A stretch of DNA of 48,412 bases from contig PGZR01000006.1 in the NCBI GenBank assembly GCA_002841405.1, forward strand, positions 1 through 48,412, written 5' to 3'. This document shows positions 24,338 to 32,784 of this stretch, in pieces (position 1 is the stretch's first letter; every line of letters starts with the position of its first letter). A program made the translations under genes and the position numbers. The stretch is from Firmicutes bacterium HGW-Firmicutes-4. Its GTDB lineage: Bacteria; Bacillota; Clostridia; Eubacteriales; Eubacteriaceae. The notes under the pieces were generated by a model that saw nothing but the letters and a program-made list of their open reading frames with translations, ran no database searches and was not told where the DNA came from.

Positions 24338-24387
24338 TCGACCGAAATCGACCTATTGAAAATATCATAATTAACCGTGATAGTCAA
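24338..24387 (-). promoter_or_regulatory. Promoter of the marR gene, with GGTCGA direct repeats
   Basis: TTGACT (24387-24382) and TATTTT (24364-24359) are separated by exactly 17 nt on the minus strand. Just downstream two GGTCGA copies are spaced by one helical turn (plus-strand TCGACC at 24338-24343 and 24348-24353), a possible binding site. This placement argues for the TTG 24306 start. Confidence 0.6.
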
Positions 24388-24464
24388 TAGGCGATCTTAA
24401 ATCCAACGCCCTCACAACTTGTACGGTGTCTGAGCTGTTTTGATGAGGCCGATGCTCATTCGCA

Positions 24465-26648
24465 TCATGATTTTTCGCCGATCACCTGACTGACAAAAAC
24501 AGCGACGATTTCCGGATCAAAATAAGTGCCGGCACATCTTTTAAGCTCGGCGACCGCTTCTTTTTTCCTTAAGGGGTCACGATAGGTTCTTTCTTCGGTC
24601 ATCGCATCATAGGCATCGCAGATTGCGATGATCCGGGCCATAAAGGGTATTTCTACGCCAGCTAAACCCTTCGGATAACCGCTGCCGTCATAGCGCTCAT
24701 GATGGGAACTGACAATCTCGGCGATATCACCATACTCTCGGGTTGTTGCCAGTATTTCAGCGCTTTTTGAGGGATGAAGTTTCATGATTTCCCACTCCCG
24801 CTGATTGAGCTGGCCGGGCTTATTAAGAATGGCTTCGTCGATCCCGATTTTTCCAATATCATGCAGGTATCCCGCGATGCGCACCTTATCAATCTGAGAC
24901 TTATTCAAATTAAGTCTATCAGCCGTTTTCTCGCAAAGCTTTCCAACCCGTTCAGAATGTTTTTTCTCCCGTTCACTCTTGATGAACAGGGTCTGCATAA
25001 TGACATTAATTGTTTTGCTTCGGATACTTTTTTGATTGTAAAACTTACGGTTGTTCATGAAGGCTTCGGCTTCATCGTAAATCTTATCTAAGGGGTCCTG
25101 CCGGTTTTTTTGGATACCATAACCCCAGGAGATACCAATCAATTTATATTTTTCCTGGTTCATGAAATCATTGAGCACCTGATGATTGAACTTCTCCAGA
25201 TATTGTCTGATTTCTACTTCCTGCCTGCCGGATACGAGAATGGCGAAATCATCCCCCCCTATTCGGGCGAGAATATCAAAGTCACTCATACAGGCTTTGA
25301 TGCGCCGGGCGATGTTAATTAATAGCTGATCGCCTTCCAAATGCCCATATGTGCTGTTAAATTCATTAAAAGCATCGATATTTCCCCTCAAGATGGCGAT
25401 CGGAAATTCATCGTGATCGACTCTCCGGTTAAATTCTTTCTCAAAAAATCGGCGGTTATAGATGCCAGTCAGATAATCATGGTAGGCTAAAAACTCATTT
25501 TGTTTGGCTATTTCTTCTCTTTCGCTCAAATCTGCTTTGCTTTTGGTTATATCATCAATCAAACATAAATGCATCGTGTGCTGATAGGGCAGATCCAGCA
25601 GTGGCGCCACCTTCATATTGGTCCAGACACTTGATCCGTCTGGTCTGATGAAGCGCTTTTCCATGGAATAACCGGCAATGACGTGCTGCTTGAACAAATC
25701 AAATTTTTCCAGATCCGCCTGGAGATCCTCCGGATGGGTAATTTCGGTCCACTTCAGTTGCTCCAGTTCCTGGCTGCTCCGCGCCAGGATCTTTTCAAAC
25801 ATCGGATTAATATTGACGCGCCCCAGTTGCGACTGCGATAAAAAGCTTTTATCATTGACGATTGCAATACCGACCGGGGTTTGATCAAAGACACTGCGAT
25901 AGAGAGCTTCATCCAATGCTATTTTGCTGACAAGCTTTCTAATGCTCCGATTCTGAAACGAAATATAAAGAACCGCTGATAAAAGCACCAAGATGAAGAA
26001 AACGATGATCAGGTCCGGCACTATCTTTTTCCAGAGGGCGGCATTCCACTCCGAGGCCGAATAGTCAAGTCCAAACACGGCCAGGGTTTCACCACTGATG
26101 GGATCTTTTACCGGCACCAGGGCACTGATCCAGGTGCCCCAACGATCGCTGGTCGGCTCGCTTAAAACTGTTTTACCCGAAGTAAACACCTCCCATAAAA
26201 CCGCCCCCGCTTCATCATAAACCTGGCCCGGTGGGGAGTAATCCGGGGAGTCGGGTTCCTCTGAATCGAGAAGGAAGATAATTTCGCCATCTTTTTCCTG
26301 CATCAGGTAGGCAAAATGAAAGGGATTGGTGGCCGCAACCAGACGAATAAAACTCGCCTTCGTCATCATGTATTCGGGAAGGTCAAGATCAGCAGCCGTT
26401 CCTGATAGTTTGGCAATATGATCGGTGTGGAGCAGAGCTTCCACCGATTCTGCCAATTGGATGGCTTCATTGGCCGCCATCGCCTGGTAGCGATGCCATT
26501 GAAACCGTAAAAACAAGCCGCTTAAGCAGAGAATGCAGAGGGCTAGTAAAATGCCCCCCCAAATCATCTGTTTTTGGCTTAAGTTCTTTTTCAATTGATT
26601 ATAGCTGCTTTTGCCATGATTACCTTGATTTTTCATTAGCTCAATCAT
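24465..26648 (-). CDS. Membrane sensor with PAS, degenerate GGDEF and HD-GYP domains
   Basis: A 727-residue c-di-GMP enzyme. TM1 (~29-49), an extracellular Cache-like region (~50-205, including FAYLMQEKDGEIIFLLDS), TM2 (~210-232), PAS (~250-370), GGDEF-like domain (~385-550) and HD-GYP (~560-725). The GGDEF domain is degenerate: the loop is GGDDF, the metal-site D-x-D-x-F-K is replaced by NIDAFN, and there is no RxxD. The HD-GYP domain keeps HDIGKIG, HHERYDGSGYPKG and downstream histidine/aspartate residues, so the protein should act mainly as a phosphodiesterase, perhaps with GTP sensed by the GGDEF part. AAGGAAACAG precedes the ATG. It follows 73 nt after the next HD-GYP gene. Confidence 0.9.
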   Translation of the reverse strand: MIELMKNQGNHGKSSYNQLKKNLSQKQMIWGGILLALCILCLSGLFLRFQWHRYQAMAANEAIQLAESVEALLHTDHIAKLSGTAADLDLPEYMMTKASFIRLVAATNPFHFAYLMQEKDGEIIFLLDSEEPDSPDYSPPGQVYDEAGAVLWEVFTSGKTVLSEPTSDRWGTWISALVPVKDPISGETLAVFGLDYSASEWNAALWKKIVPDLIIVFFILVLLSAVLYISFQNRSIRKLVSKIALDEALYRSVFDQTPVGIAIVNDKSFLSQSQLGRVNINPMFEKILARSSQELEQLKWTEITHPEDLQADLEKFDLFKQHVIAGYSMEKRFIRPDGSSVWTNMKVAPLLDLPYQHTMHLCLIDDITKSKADLSEREEIAKQNEFLAYHDYLTGIYNRRFFEKEFNRRVDHDEFPIAILRGNIDAFNEFNSTYGHLEGDQLLINIARRIKACMSDFDILARIGGDDFAILVSGRQEVEIRQYLEKFNHQVLNDFMNQEKYKLIGISWGYGIQKNRQDPLDKIYDEAEAFMNNRKFYNQKSIRSKTINVIMQTLFIKSEREKKHSERVGKLCEKTADRLNLNKSQIDKVRIAGYLHDIGKIGIDEAILNKPGQLNQREWEIMKLHPSKSAEILATTREYGDIAEIVSSHHERYDGSGYPKGLAGVEIPFMARIIAICDAYDAMTEERTYRDPLRKKEAVAELKRCAGTYFDPEIVAVFVSQVIGEKS

Positions 26649-26721
26649 CTGTTTCCTTCACATGTATTTAGCCCGTCGATTATTTGACCGCAGCCAGACC
26701 CCGCCAACCTTAGTAGTACTT

Positions 26722-28617
26722 TCACCATTTATAGCCCAAAACCTTTTCGATAAATATTCTGGCGATTTCCGGATCAAATTGCGTTCCGGCATGCTTTTTT
26801 ACTTCATCAACGGCTGCTGCTTCACTGAGGGCTTTTCGATAAGACCGATTGTTCGTCATCGCATCATAGGCATCCGCTATCGCGATTACTCTCGCTTTCC
26901 ATTGAATCGACTCCCCTTTCAATCCCTTTGGATAGCCTGTTCCGTCCCATCGCTCATGGTGTTCAAAGATATATTCGGCAATGTTATTAAACGCGGTTGT
27001 GGAGCTTAATAACCGATAACCGGTTTCTGGATGGCGTCGTATTTCCGACCATTCCGCATTCGTTAACGTTCCAGTCTTTCCGATTATCGCTTCATCCACG
27101 GTGATCATGCCGATATCATGCAATTCTCCGGCGGCCCGCAACGCTTCGATCTCATCTTCTTTTAAATGATAGGCTTTACCGATATCCTGACAAATTAAAC
27201 TGACTCTTTTGGAATGGACTTCTTCCCAGGGGGATTTAATCTGCAGTGCATTGAGGATCGCCTGAATGATGCTATTTCGTCGACTGGAACTGTTTAGCAT
27301 TTTCTTTTGGTACATAGAATCTTCGGCGTTTTTTAGAACCGCCATGACCGATTGATTTTCTTCATGCTTGGTATCCCATCCAAATGAAATCGATACGTTA
27401 ATATTCATTATTTTTCGCTGTTCGATTTTTTCTTTTATTCTTTTTACCAGAATTTCGGTCGACTCATTATCGGTACCGGGAAATAATAAGACAAATTCGT
27501 CCCCACCGATCCTTGCCATGATATCGTCTGCACGGCATTCGGTTTTAAACACATCGGCAACACACCGAATCAGCTCATCGCCGCTTTCATGACCAAAGGC
27601 GTCATTGACCATTTTCAGGCCGTTCAAATCGGCGTATACGATCGATAAAGGCAGGTTCCTTTTGGTATTGATCCGCTTTAATTCTTCTTCAAAATACCTG
27701 CGATTATAGAGGCCGGTCAGTTGGTCATGGTAGCTCAGGTATTCAATTTGTCTTTGTTTTTCCTTTTTTTCACCGAAATCCCGAAAAACTAACACGCAAC
27801 CAATGATATGTTCGTTTGCGTCTTTTATCGGTGCGGCAGTATCCTCAATCGCCCGTTCGGTGCCATCGCGCGACATTAGCAGGGTGTGATTGGCCAGCTG
27901 GACAATTTTCTTTGTTTCAAACACCAGCTTAACGGGATCTGGGGCTGACTCGCGGGTATATTCATTGACAATCTTAAAAACCTTTTCGAAGGGCTCGCCA
28001 ATGGCCTGCTGATTATGCCAACCGGTCAACCCTTCGGCAATCGGATTCATAAATTCAATTTTGCCATGTTGGTCGATGGTGATCACGCCATCGCCAACCG
28101 ATTCTAATGTCAATTTGAGTTTTTCTTCTGATTTAGTAATGGCGTTAAACTGATTGTTTAGAGTTTCCGCCCGCCGGACGCCAATATTATGGACGGTAAT
28201 GACAACAAATGCCAGGATTATCAATGTGATTATTTCGGCTATATAAAACAGCTGCCAATTGCTAAAAATAAAGCTGTTATTTGCATAATGCCCCGCTAAT
28301 AATATCGTTATTGTTAATACGGTAATTAACATCTGCCTACTTGTATATAAAAGCGAGATGGCCATAATTACAATTGCCATGGTTAGTAATGCCGGTCCGG
28401 TATAAGGAAAAAACCGCAACGCGATAAATACTAAAAATACCGCGTAGACTGCGGTTACGATCTTTGATGTCAGTTTTTCATTTGTAAGGACAGCCGGAAG
28501 CAACAGCAAAATGATCCCCAACACAAAAAGAACCCCACTGCCAGGCCATATTTCAGAAATCCGAATCTTCAGAAGATTGTGAAGCAGTAAGAAACTTGCC
28601 ACTGAACCAACCAGCAT
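26722..28617 (-). CDS. Membrane PAS-GGDEF-HD-GYP protein (5' end shifted out of frame)
   Basis: 631 residues from the first in-frame ATG: about five to six membrane helices (~1-165), PAS (~180-300: ESVGDGVITIDQHGKIEFMN), GGDEF (~310-465; ADLNGLKMVND, GGDEF, inhibitory RADD five residues before it) and HD-GYP (~470-630). The cyclase half looks active. In the HD-GYP half HDIGM replaces HDIGK, while HHERWDGTGYPKG is kept, so phosphodiesterase activity is doubtful. The ATG at 28617 has no ribosome site and falls inside the first membrane helix; coding sequence continues upstream in this frame until a homopolymer shift (see next entry). Neighbouring genes encode close paralogues. Confidence 0.85.
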   Translation of the reverse strand: MLVGSVASFLLLHNLLKIRISEIWPGSGVLFVLGIILLLLPAVLTNEKLTSKIVTAVYAVFLVFIALRFFPYTGPALLTMAIVIMAISLLYTSRQMLITVLTITILLAGHYANNSFIFSNWQLFYIAEIITLIILAFVVITVHNIGVRRAETLNNQFNAITKSEEKLKLTLESVGDGVITIDQHGKIEFMNPIAEGLTGWHNQQAIGEPFEKVFKIVNEYTRESAPDPVKLVFETKKIVQLANHTLLMSRDGTERAIEDTAAPIKDANEHIIGCVLVFRDFGEKKEKQRQIEYLSYHDQLTGLYNRRYFEEELKRINTKRNLPLSIVYADLNGLKMVNDAFGHESGDELIRCVADVFKTECRADDIMARIGGDEFVLLFPGTDNESTEILVKRIKEKIEQRKIMNINVSISFGWDTKHEENQSVMAVLKNAEDSMYQKKMLNSSSRRNSIIQAILNALQIKSPWEEVHSKRVSLICQDIGKAYHLKEDEIEALRAAGELHDIGMITVDEAIIGKTGTLTNAEWSEIRRHPETGYRLLSSTTAFNNIAEYIFEHHERWDGTGYPKGLKGESIQWKARVIAIADAYDAMTNNRSYRKALSEAAAVDEVKKHAGTQFDPEIARIFIEKVLGYKW

Positions 28618-28741
28618 GATGATCGAGCCAAATAAGCAAACTAAATAGTTTTCATTTTCCAGCGAAGTGGACCCTTCCGGTGCGGTATAAAAGTCATTGA
28701 GAACAGTATTGAGATTTTTAAACCTTTTTTTGTAATTTCAT
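28618..28741 (-). other. Displaced 5' end of the preceding gene, with an A7 frameshift
   Basis: An ATG at 28741 with AAGGAG nine nt upstream opens MKLQKKV and stops at once. Just before the stop lies a run of seven A on the minus strand (28731-28725). Removing one A gives a continuous frame (MKLQKRFKNLNTVLNDFY..., then ENENYLVCLFGSII) that joins the 631-residue ORF and completes its first membrane helix. This is a +1 shift relative to the ATG frame. It may be a sequencing error, a real mutation, or a phase-variable or slippage tract. Confidence 0.75.
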
Positions 28742-28833
28742 GTTCGTTAGCTCCTTGTGCGGCTCCTTTTTTGCCGGCTTGGATCGTAGTCATGATTATT
28801 TAAATTGTCTGGCGACAGTACGCCTATCTTTTA

Positions 28834-28861
28834 ATTATACACGATCGGAACTAATTACAAA
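28834..28861 (-). promoter_or_regulatory. Possible promoter for the frameshifted GGDEF/HD-GYP gene
   Basis: A consensus TATAAT (28839-28834) with a poor -35 TTTGTA (28861-28856) 16 nt upstream, about 90 nt before the ATG at 28741. It lies in the only sizeable gap (28742-28927) between these two genes. Confidence 0.4.
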
Positions 28862-28927
28862 CCACTTTTTGGGGCACGGCGAGAATATTTTTTTACTCAG
28901 TTACGTTCACTCTGCCGAGGGGCAGGT

Positions 28928-29985
28928 TTACTCGTACACGATCTGAAAGCTGGGATTGTAAAATTGGACATTGTTACGGCCATTGTTCTTAACATGATAC
29001 ATCACCTGATCCGACTTTTTGATCAGCTCATCAATCTCGCTGCCGTCATTCGGATAAAGGGCAATCCCGGTGCTGGCGGTCACCCTAATGCTGTTTTTTC
29101 CGTGATCAATTGGCACTGCGACAGCCGCCTGAATTTTTTCGGCAATTTGGGCGACAACCGTATCGGTATCAACCTCGGTTAACAGGATCATGAATTCGTC
29201 ACCGCCAAAGCGGGCAAAGGTGTCCATTTTTCGTAAGACCGCCGAAACCCGGTTGCTGATGGTCACCAGCACCTTATCCCCGGCATCATGGCCAAAGCCG
29301 TCATTAATCTCTTTGAGATGATCAACATCCAATGAAATCACCGCAATTTTTTGATTGTTTCGCTGGGCACCTGCTTTGGCGATCTCAAAGCGATCATAAA
29401 AGAGGATCCGATTGGGCAAACCGGTCAAACTGTCGTGGGTTGCCAATGCCAACAATTGATTCTTAATCGCATTCATTTCGGTGATGTCACTGATACTGGT
29501 AACAAGACATTTTTCACCATGAGCGATGATAATTTTTGATGAAACAATCCCCGTGATTAAACGGCCATTTTTAGCTTGAAATTGCATTTCGACCGCATTT
29601 ACCTCATGCCCCTCGGCTAAAGCCGTTGTAATCACCCGGCGATCCTCGGCTCGGATCCACAGATCCATTTCCAGACTGGTTTTGCCAATTACTTCAGCTG
29701 GTTGATAGCCGGAGATCAACACAAAACCGGTGTTGACTTCAAAAATCTTGCCGTCAGACAAGCGGGTCAGCATAATCGCATAGGGTGAGGAATTAAAGGT
29801 GGTATTGTATTTTTCTTTTTCGGTTTTAACATCTTCCAGCAGCCGCCGACTGACCAAATTGCTGATGCTCATGGTGATTAATATACTCAGGCTGAGATAA
29901 CAAATCAGTGCCAGTGCATCGACCAGGCCGGATTTGAAAAATTCACTGGTGTGGGGCGAGTAAATCAGCAGAAAAACGATCCGCC
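28928..29985 (-). pseudogene. 5'-truncated membrane PAS-GGDEF gene
   Basis: The frame encodes the end of a membrane region (FLLIYSPHTSEFFKS, then ALALICYLSLSILITM), a PAS domain and a complete GGDEF domain with SLDVDHLKEIND, GGDEF and the inhibitory RKMD five residues upstream. Its 5' part is missing: the frame runs into the 3' end of the preceding HD-GYP gene, and the stretch before ~29985 is a shadow of that gene. The only ATG near the membrane segment (29872) has no ribosome site. The 3' end is intact. It looks like the survivor of a deletion; a fragment started at 29872 would still contain PAS and GGDEF, so residual activity is possible. Confidence 0.65.
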
Positions 29986-32396
29986 GCGCAGACGACCTTG
30001 ATAAAGGGCTCCACCAGCTGAGGGTCAAATTGGCTACCGGCATTTTTTCTAATTTCTTCACAGGCTTGCAGATCAGTCCGTTTGTTGCGGTAGCTGCGAT
30101 CGCTGGTGATGGCATCATAGGTATCGGCAATGGCAATCATTCGCGACTGGAGCGGAATACGCTCGCCTTTTAAACCGCGGGGGTAGCCTTTGCCATCCCA
30201 GCGTTCATGATGATTAAGGACCACTTCGGCCATTTCCGCCATGTCATTGACGGTACTTAAAATACGGTAACCAATCTCCGGATGACGCTTCATTTCTTCA
30301 TACTCAGCGTCAGTCAGCTTGCCTGGTTTATTGAGAATCGCTTCGTCAATGGCAATCTTTCCAATATCATGGAGTAATCCCACCGATTCAAATTCCTGAA
30401 TTTCCTGATCCGAGAAATTTAAGGCCATTGCGAATTGCCGGCAGAGTGAAGAGACCCGGTGGGAATGCAACTCCTCCCGTTTATTTTTTTCGTTCAAGGT
30501 CGTGATTATGGCATGAATGGTATTGCCTCTGATACTGGGACCTTCAAAGAGCTTCTGCTTGTACATTTTAGTTTCCGCTCGTTTCAGGACCTCCTGGACG
30601 TCTTCATGGGCGGCTGTTTTGATGCCCCAACCTAATGAAATTGATAAATCGATGGAACCAACCTTTTCCCGGCCACTTAGTTTTTGGATCCGTTCGACCA
30701 GCCGTTTTGTCTCTGTCACATTGCAATGGGGCACCAGGATCACAAATTCATCGCCGCCCATTCTGGCGATTGTGCCCTGCTGGCCGCAGGCTTCCTGTAA
30801 AACCAGGGCCACCCGGCTCAGCAATTGATCACCGATACCATGTCCAAAGGTGTCATTAATCAGTTTGAGACCATTCACATCGGCCATCATCAGGCAAAGT
30901 GGCAGATTATCGGGCTTGTCCAGACGAAGCAACTCATCTTCAAAAAAATGGCGATTATAGAGCCCCGTTAACTGATCGTGGTAACTCAAATACTCGATCC
31001 GCTCCCGGGATAACTTCGCCGCGGTAATATTTCGGGTAATGCCAATCACTTCGTGGCGATTATTTCTGACCAGTCGCATTTCAAAAATCAGCCGTTGCTC
31101 ATTGATGAGCCGTTCATATTCAAAGGTTTGCAGCTGCCTGGTGGCAATCGCGGTGCTGATTTTTGACAGCACTTCAGCGGCAATGTCAGCCGGAAACACC
31201 TCACTGAGATATTTACCCAGATAGCGTGCTTTCACATCGGCCTGGTACGTTTCATCACTGGCCTGACAATCGAGATATCGGCCTTCTTCATTGAACGTAA
31301 AGACGATATCCGGCAAGGCCTGAACAATGGAGCGGTTCTTTTCTTCACTGTGCTGCAGCTGAGCCTGACTGGCCCTGAGCAAATTATACTGCTCGCGCGC
31401 AGAGGCCTCCAAGGTGATCAGTTCATTCATCTTGGCTTCCAACTGAGTATTGGCCTCTTCAAGCTGTTCCTGATTGGCCTGCAGTCTGGTATTCATTTCG
31501 TTGAGTGTCTTTGTCCGGATGGCTACCATCCGGTTGAGCAACAAATTAATGGCCCCCAGCATCATGATGACCATTAAAACGATTGCGATCGGCCAGCGGT
31601 ATTCTTCAATCAGGCTAAACACCGTTTTTTCTTCATAAACACCGAGCCAGCGCTCGTAAATCTGATCATACTCACCGGTGGCCTTGATGATCTGCAAGCC
31701 ACTATTTAAGGTGACCAGCATTGTCTCGTTATCTTTGGCCACTGCCATACAATAATCATTTGGCGTCAAAACCAGATTTTGGGCCCGGAGATCCTTCAGC
31801 CCCTGCTGTTTGATGCTATACAGCCCTGGCAGTTTTAACACCGCGGCGTAGTCATAGCGGCCCTCGGCCACTAACTTCAAGGCTTCATTAACCGTAGCGA
31901 CCTCGATCAGGGTGATATTTAAATCCAGTTGGGCCAGATATTCCGCAACAATGTCACCGCGTTGAACCACCACGGTTTGATCTCTCAACGCTTCAATCTG
32001 ATCGATCGCGATATCATTGCGGGTAAAGATATCACCATTGGTAACACTGTGTCTGGCGGTGAAGGAATAGGTTTCCTGACGCTGGGCCGAATAGAACATC
32101 CCGGCAATGGCATCAATCTCACCGGCTTCCAGTGCGGCCCGGGTTTTGTCCCATTCATCAAGCCGGAACTCGACATCATAGCCCATCGCCGCCGCCACCG
32201 CCCTGGCCAAATCGATGTTAAAACCAGCCGGCCTGCCACTCGCATCACGAAAGCTGTAGGGCGGATAGTTAATGTCATCACCGATTATTAGCACTGGTTT
32301 TTCGGGCGACTGTACCCCCTTAGCAGCGGCCATCATTACCGGCAGACAAAATAATGCAATGACGATCATAACGATAATTCTGTTAATTGATTTCAT
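29943..32396 (-). CDS. Solute-binding-protein-like sensor with PAS, GGDEF and HD-GYP
   Basis: An 817-residue c-di-GMP enzyme. Signal/anchor helix (~3-22), a family-3 periplasmic binding domain (~33-260: LIIGDDINYPPYSFRDASG, AGFNIDLARAVAAAMGYDV, YDQIYERWLG), TM (~270-292), coiled coil (~295-355), PAS (~360-480), GGDEF (~490-640; MADVNGLKLIND, GGDEF, no RxxD) and HD-GYP (~650-800; HDIGKIAID, HHERWDGKGYPRG). Both catalytic sites look complete. The binding domain suggests sensing of an amino acid or similar small molecule outside the cell. The start at 32396 follows AGAGGTG. The C-terminus carries about a dozen residues beyond its paralogues, apparently from fusion with the next gene. Confidence 0.92.
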   Translation of the reverse strand: MKSINRIIVMIVIALFCLPVMMAAAKGVQSPEKPVLIIGDDINYPPYSFRDASGRPAGFNIDLARAVAAAMGYDVEFRLDEWDKTRAALEAGEIDAIAGMFYSAQRQETYSFTARHSVTNGDIFTRNDIAIDQIEALRDQTVVVQRGDIVAEYLAQLDLNITLIEVATVNEALKLVAEGRYDYAAVLKLPGLYSIKQQGLKDLRAQNLVLTPNDYCMAVAKDNETMLVTLNSGLQIIKATGEYDQIYERWLGVYEEKTVFSLIEEYRWPIAIVLMVIMMLGAINLLLNRMVAIRTKTLNEMNTRLQANQEQLEEANTQLEAKMNELITLEASAREQYNLLRASQAQLQHSEEKNRSIVQALPDIVFTFNEEGRYLDCQASDETYQADVKARYLGKYLSEVFPADIAAEVLSKISTAIATRQLQTFEYERLINEQRLIFEMRLVRNNRHEVIGITRNITAAKLSRERIEYLSYHDQLTGLYNRHFFEDELLRLDKPDNLPLCLMMADVNGLKLINDTFGHGIGDQLLSRVALVLQEACGQQGTIARMGGDEFVILVPHCNVTETKRLVERIQKLSGREKVGSIDLSISLGWGIKTAAHEDVQEVLKRAETKMYKQKLFEGPSIRGNTIHAIITTLNEKNKREELHSHRVSSLCRQFAMALNFSDQEIQEFESVGLLHDIGKIAIDEAILNKPGKLTDAEYEEMKRHPEIGYRILSTVNDMAEMAEVVLNHHERWDGKGYPRGLKGERIPLQSRMIAIADTYDAITSDRSYRNKRTDLQACEEIRKNAGSQFDPQLVEPFIKVVCAADRFSADLLAPHQ

Positions 32397-32486
32397 ATCC
32401 GGCTGACACCTCTTTATCATCGTTTTAAATAATGGTTTAAATAACTACATTGTATAAAGGGTGATTGCAAAAGTCAAGCGTCGCTG

Positions 32487-32569
32487 TGATATGTTTTATT
32501 TCAGCAACTCTTTTAGAAATAACTCAAAAGTTACATACGAAAAACAGTATTTGAATGATCGTGCTAAAA
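32487..32569 (-). pseudogene. Remnant of a tetR gene 3' end
   Basis: About 83 nt match the 3' end of the tetR gene at 36248-36805, including the last codons (TFELFLKELLK against SFELFLKQLLE) and the bases after the stop codon (TAAAACATATCAC against TAAATCATATCAC). A two-base length difference breaks the frame upstream. It is fused directly to a GGDEF fragment. Confidence 0.6.
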
Positions 32570-32784
32570 TCCTTGTGGCGGTGGCTTCTTCGCATTGGGT
32601 CAGCAGCAGCACAAATTCATCACCACCAACGCGAAAGGGATAATCCAAACCAGCCCGGATATTTTCTTTGCATAATTCCGCAAATCTCTTCCGCATCCGA
32701 TCACCCTCCTGATGGCCAAGACGATCATTGACTTGCTTAAAATTATTGATATCGATCATTTCATCGTACAAGGGAAACCCGCCC
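32570..32784 (-). pseudogene. Internal GGDEF-domain fragment
   Basis: The frame reads MIDINNFKQVNDRLGHQEGD, then DYPFRVGGDEFVLLL, the core of a GGDEF domain, with no N-terminal half and no C-terminal half. Upstream it abuts the stop codon of the flavodoxin-ferredoxin gene; downstream it joins a tetR remnant. It has no start codon or ribosome site of its own and is a deletion fragment. The sequence differs from the other GGDEF genes here, so it derives from another family member. Confidence 0.75.

Noticed and set aside
28722-28732. A AAA AAG in the zero frame, the classical -1 ribosomal slippage heptamer.
   Set aside because: The downstream ORF is in the +1 frame relative to the ATG at 28741, so -1 slippage would not reach it. 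A one-base indel or +1/-2 slippage is needed.
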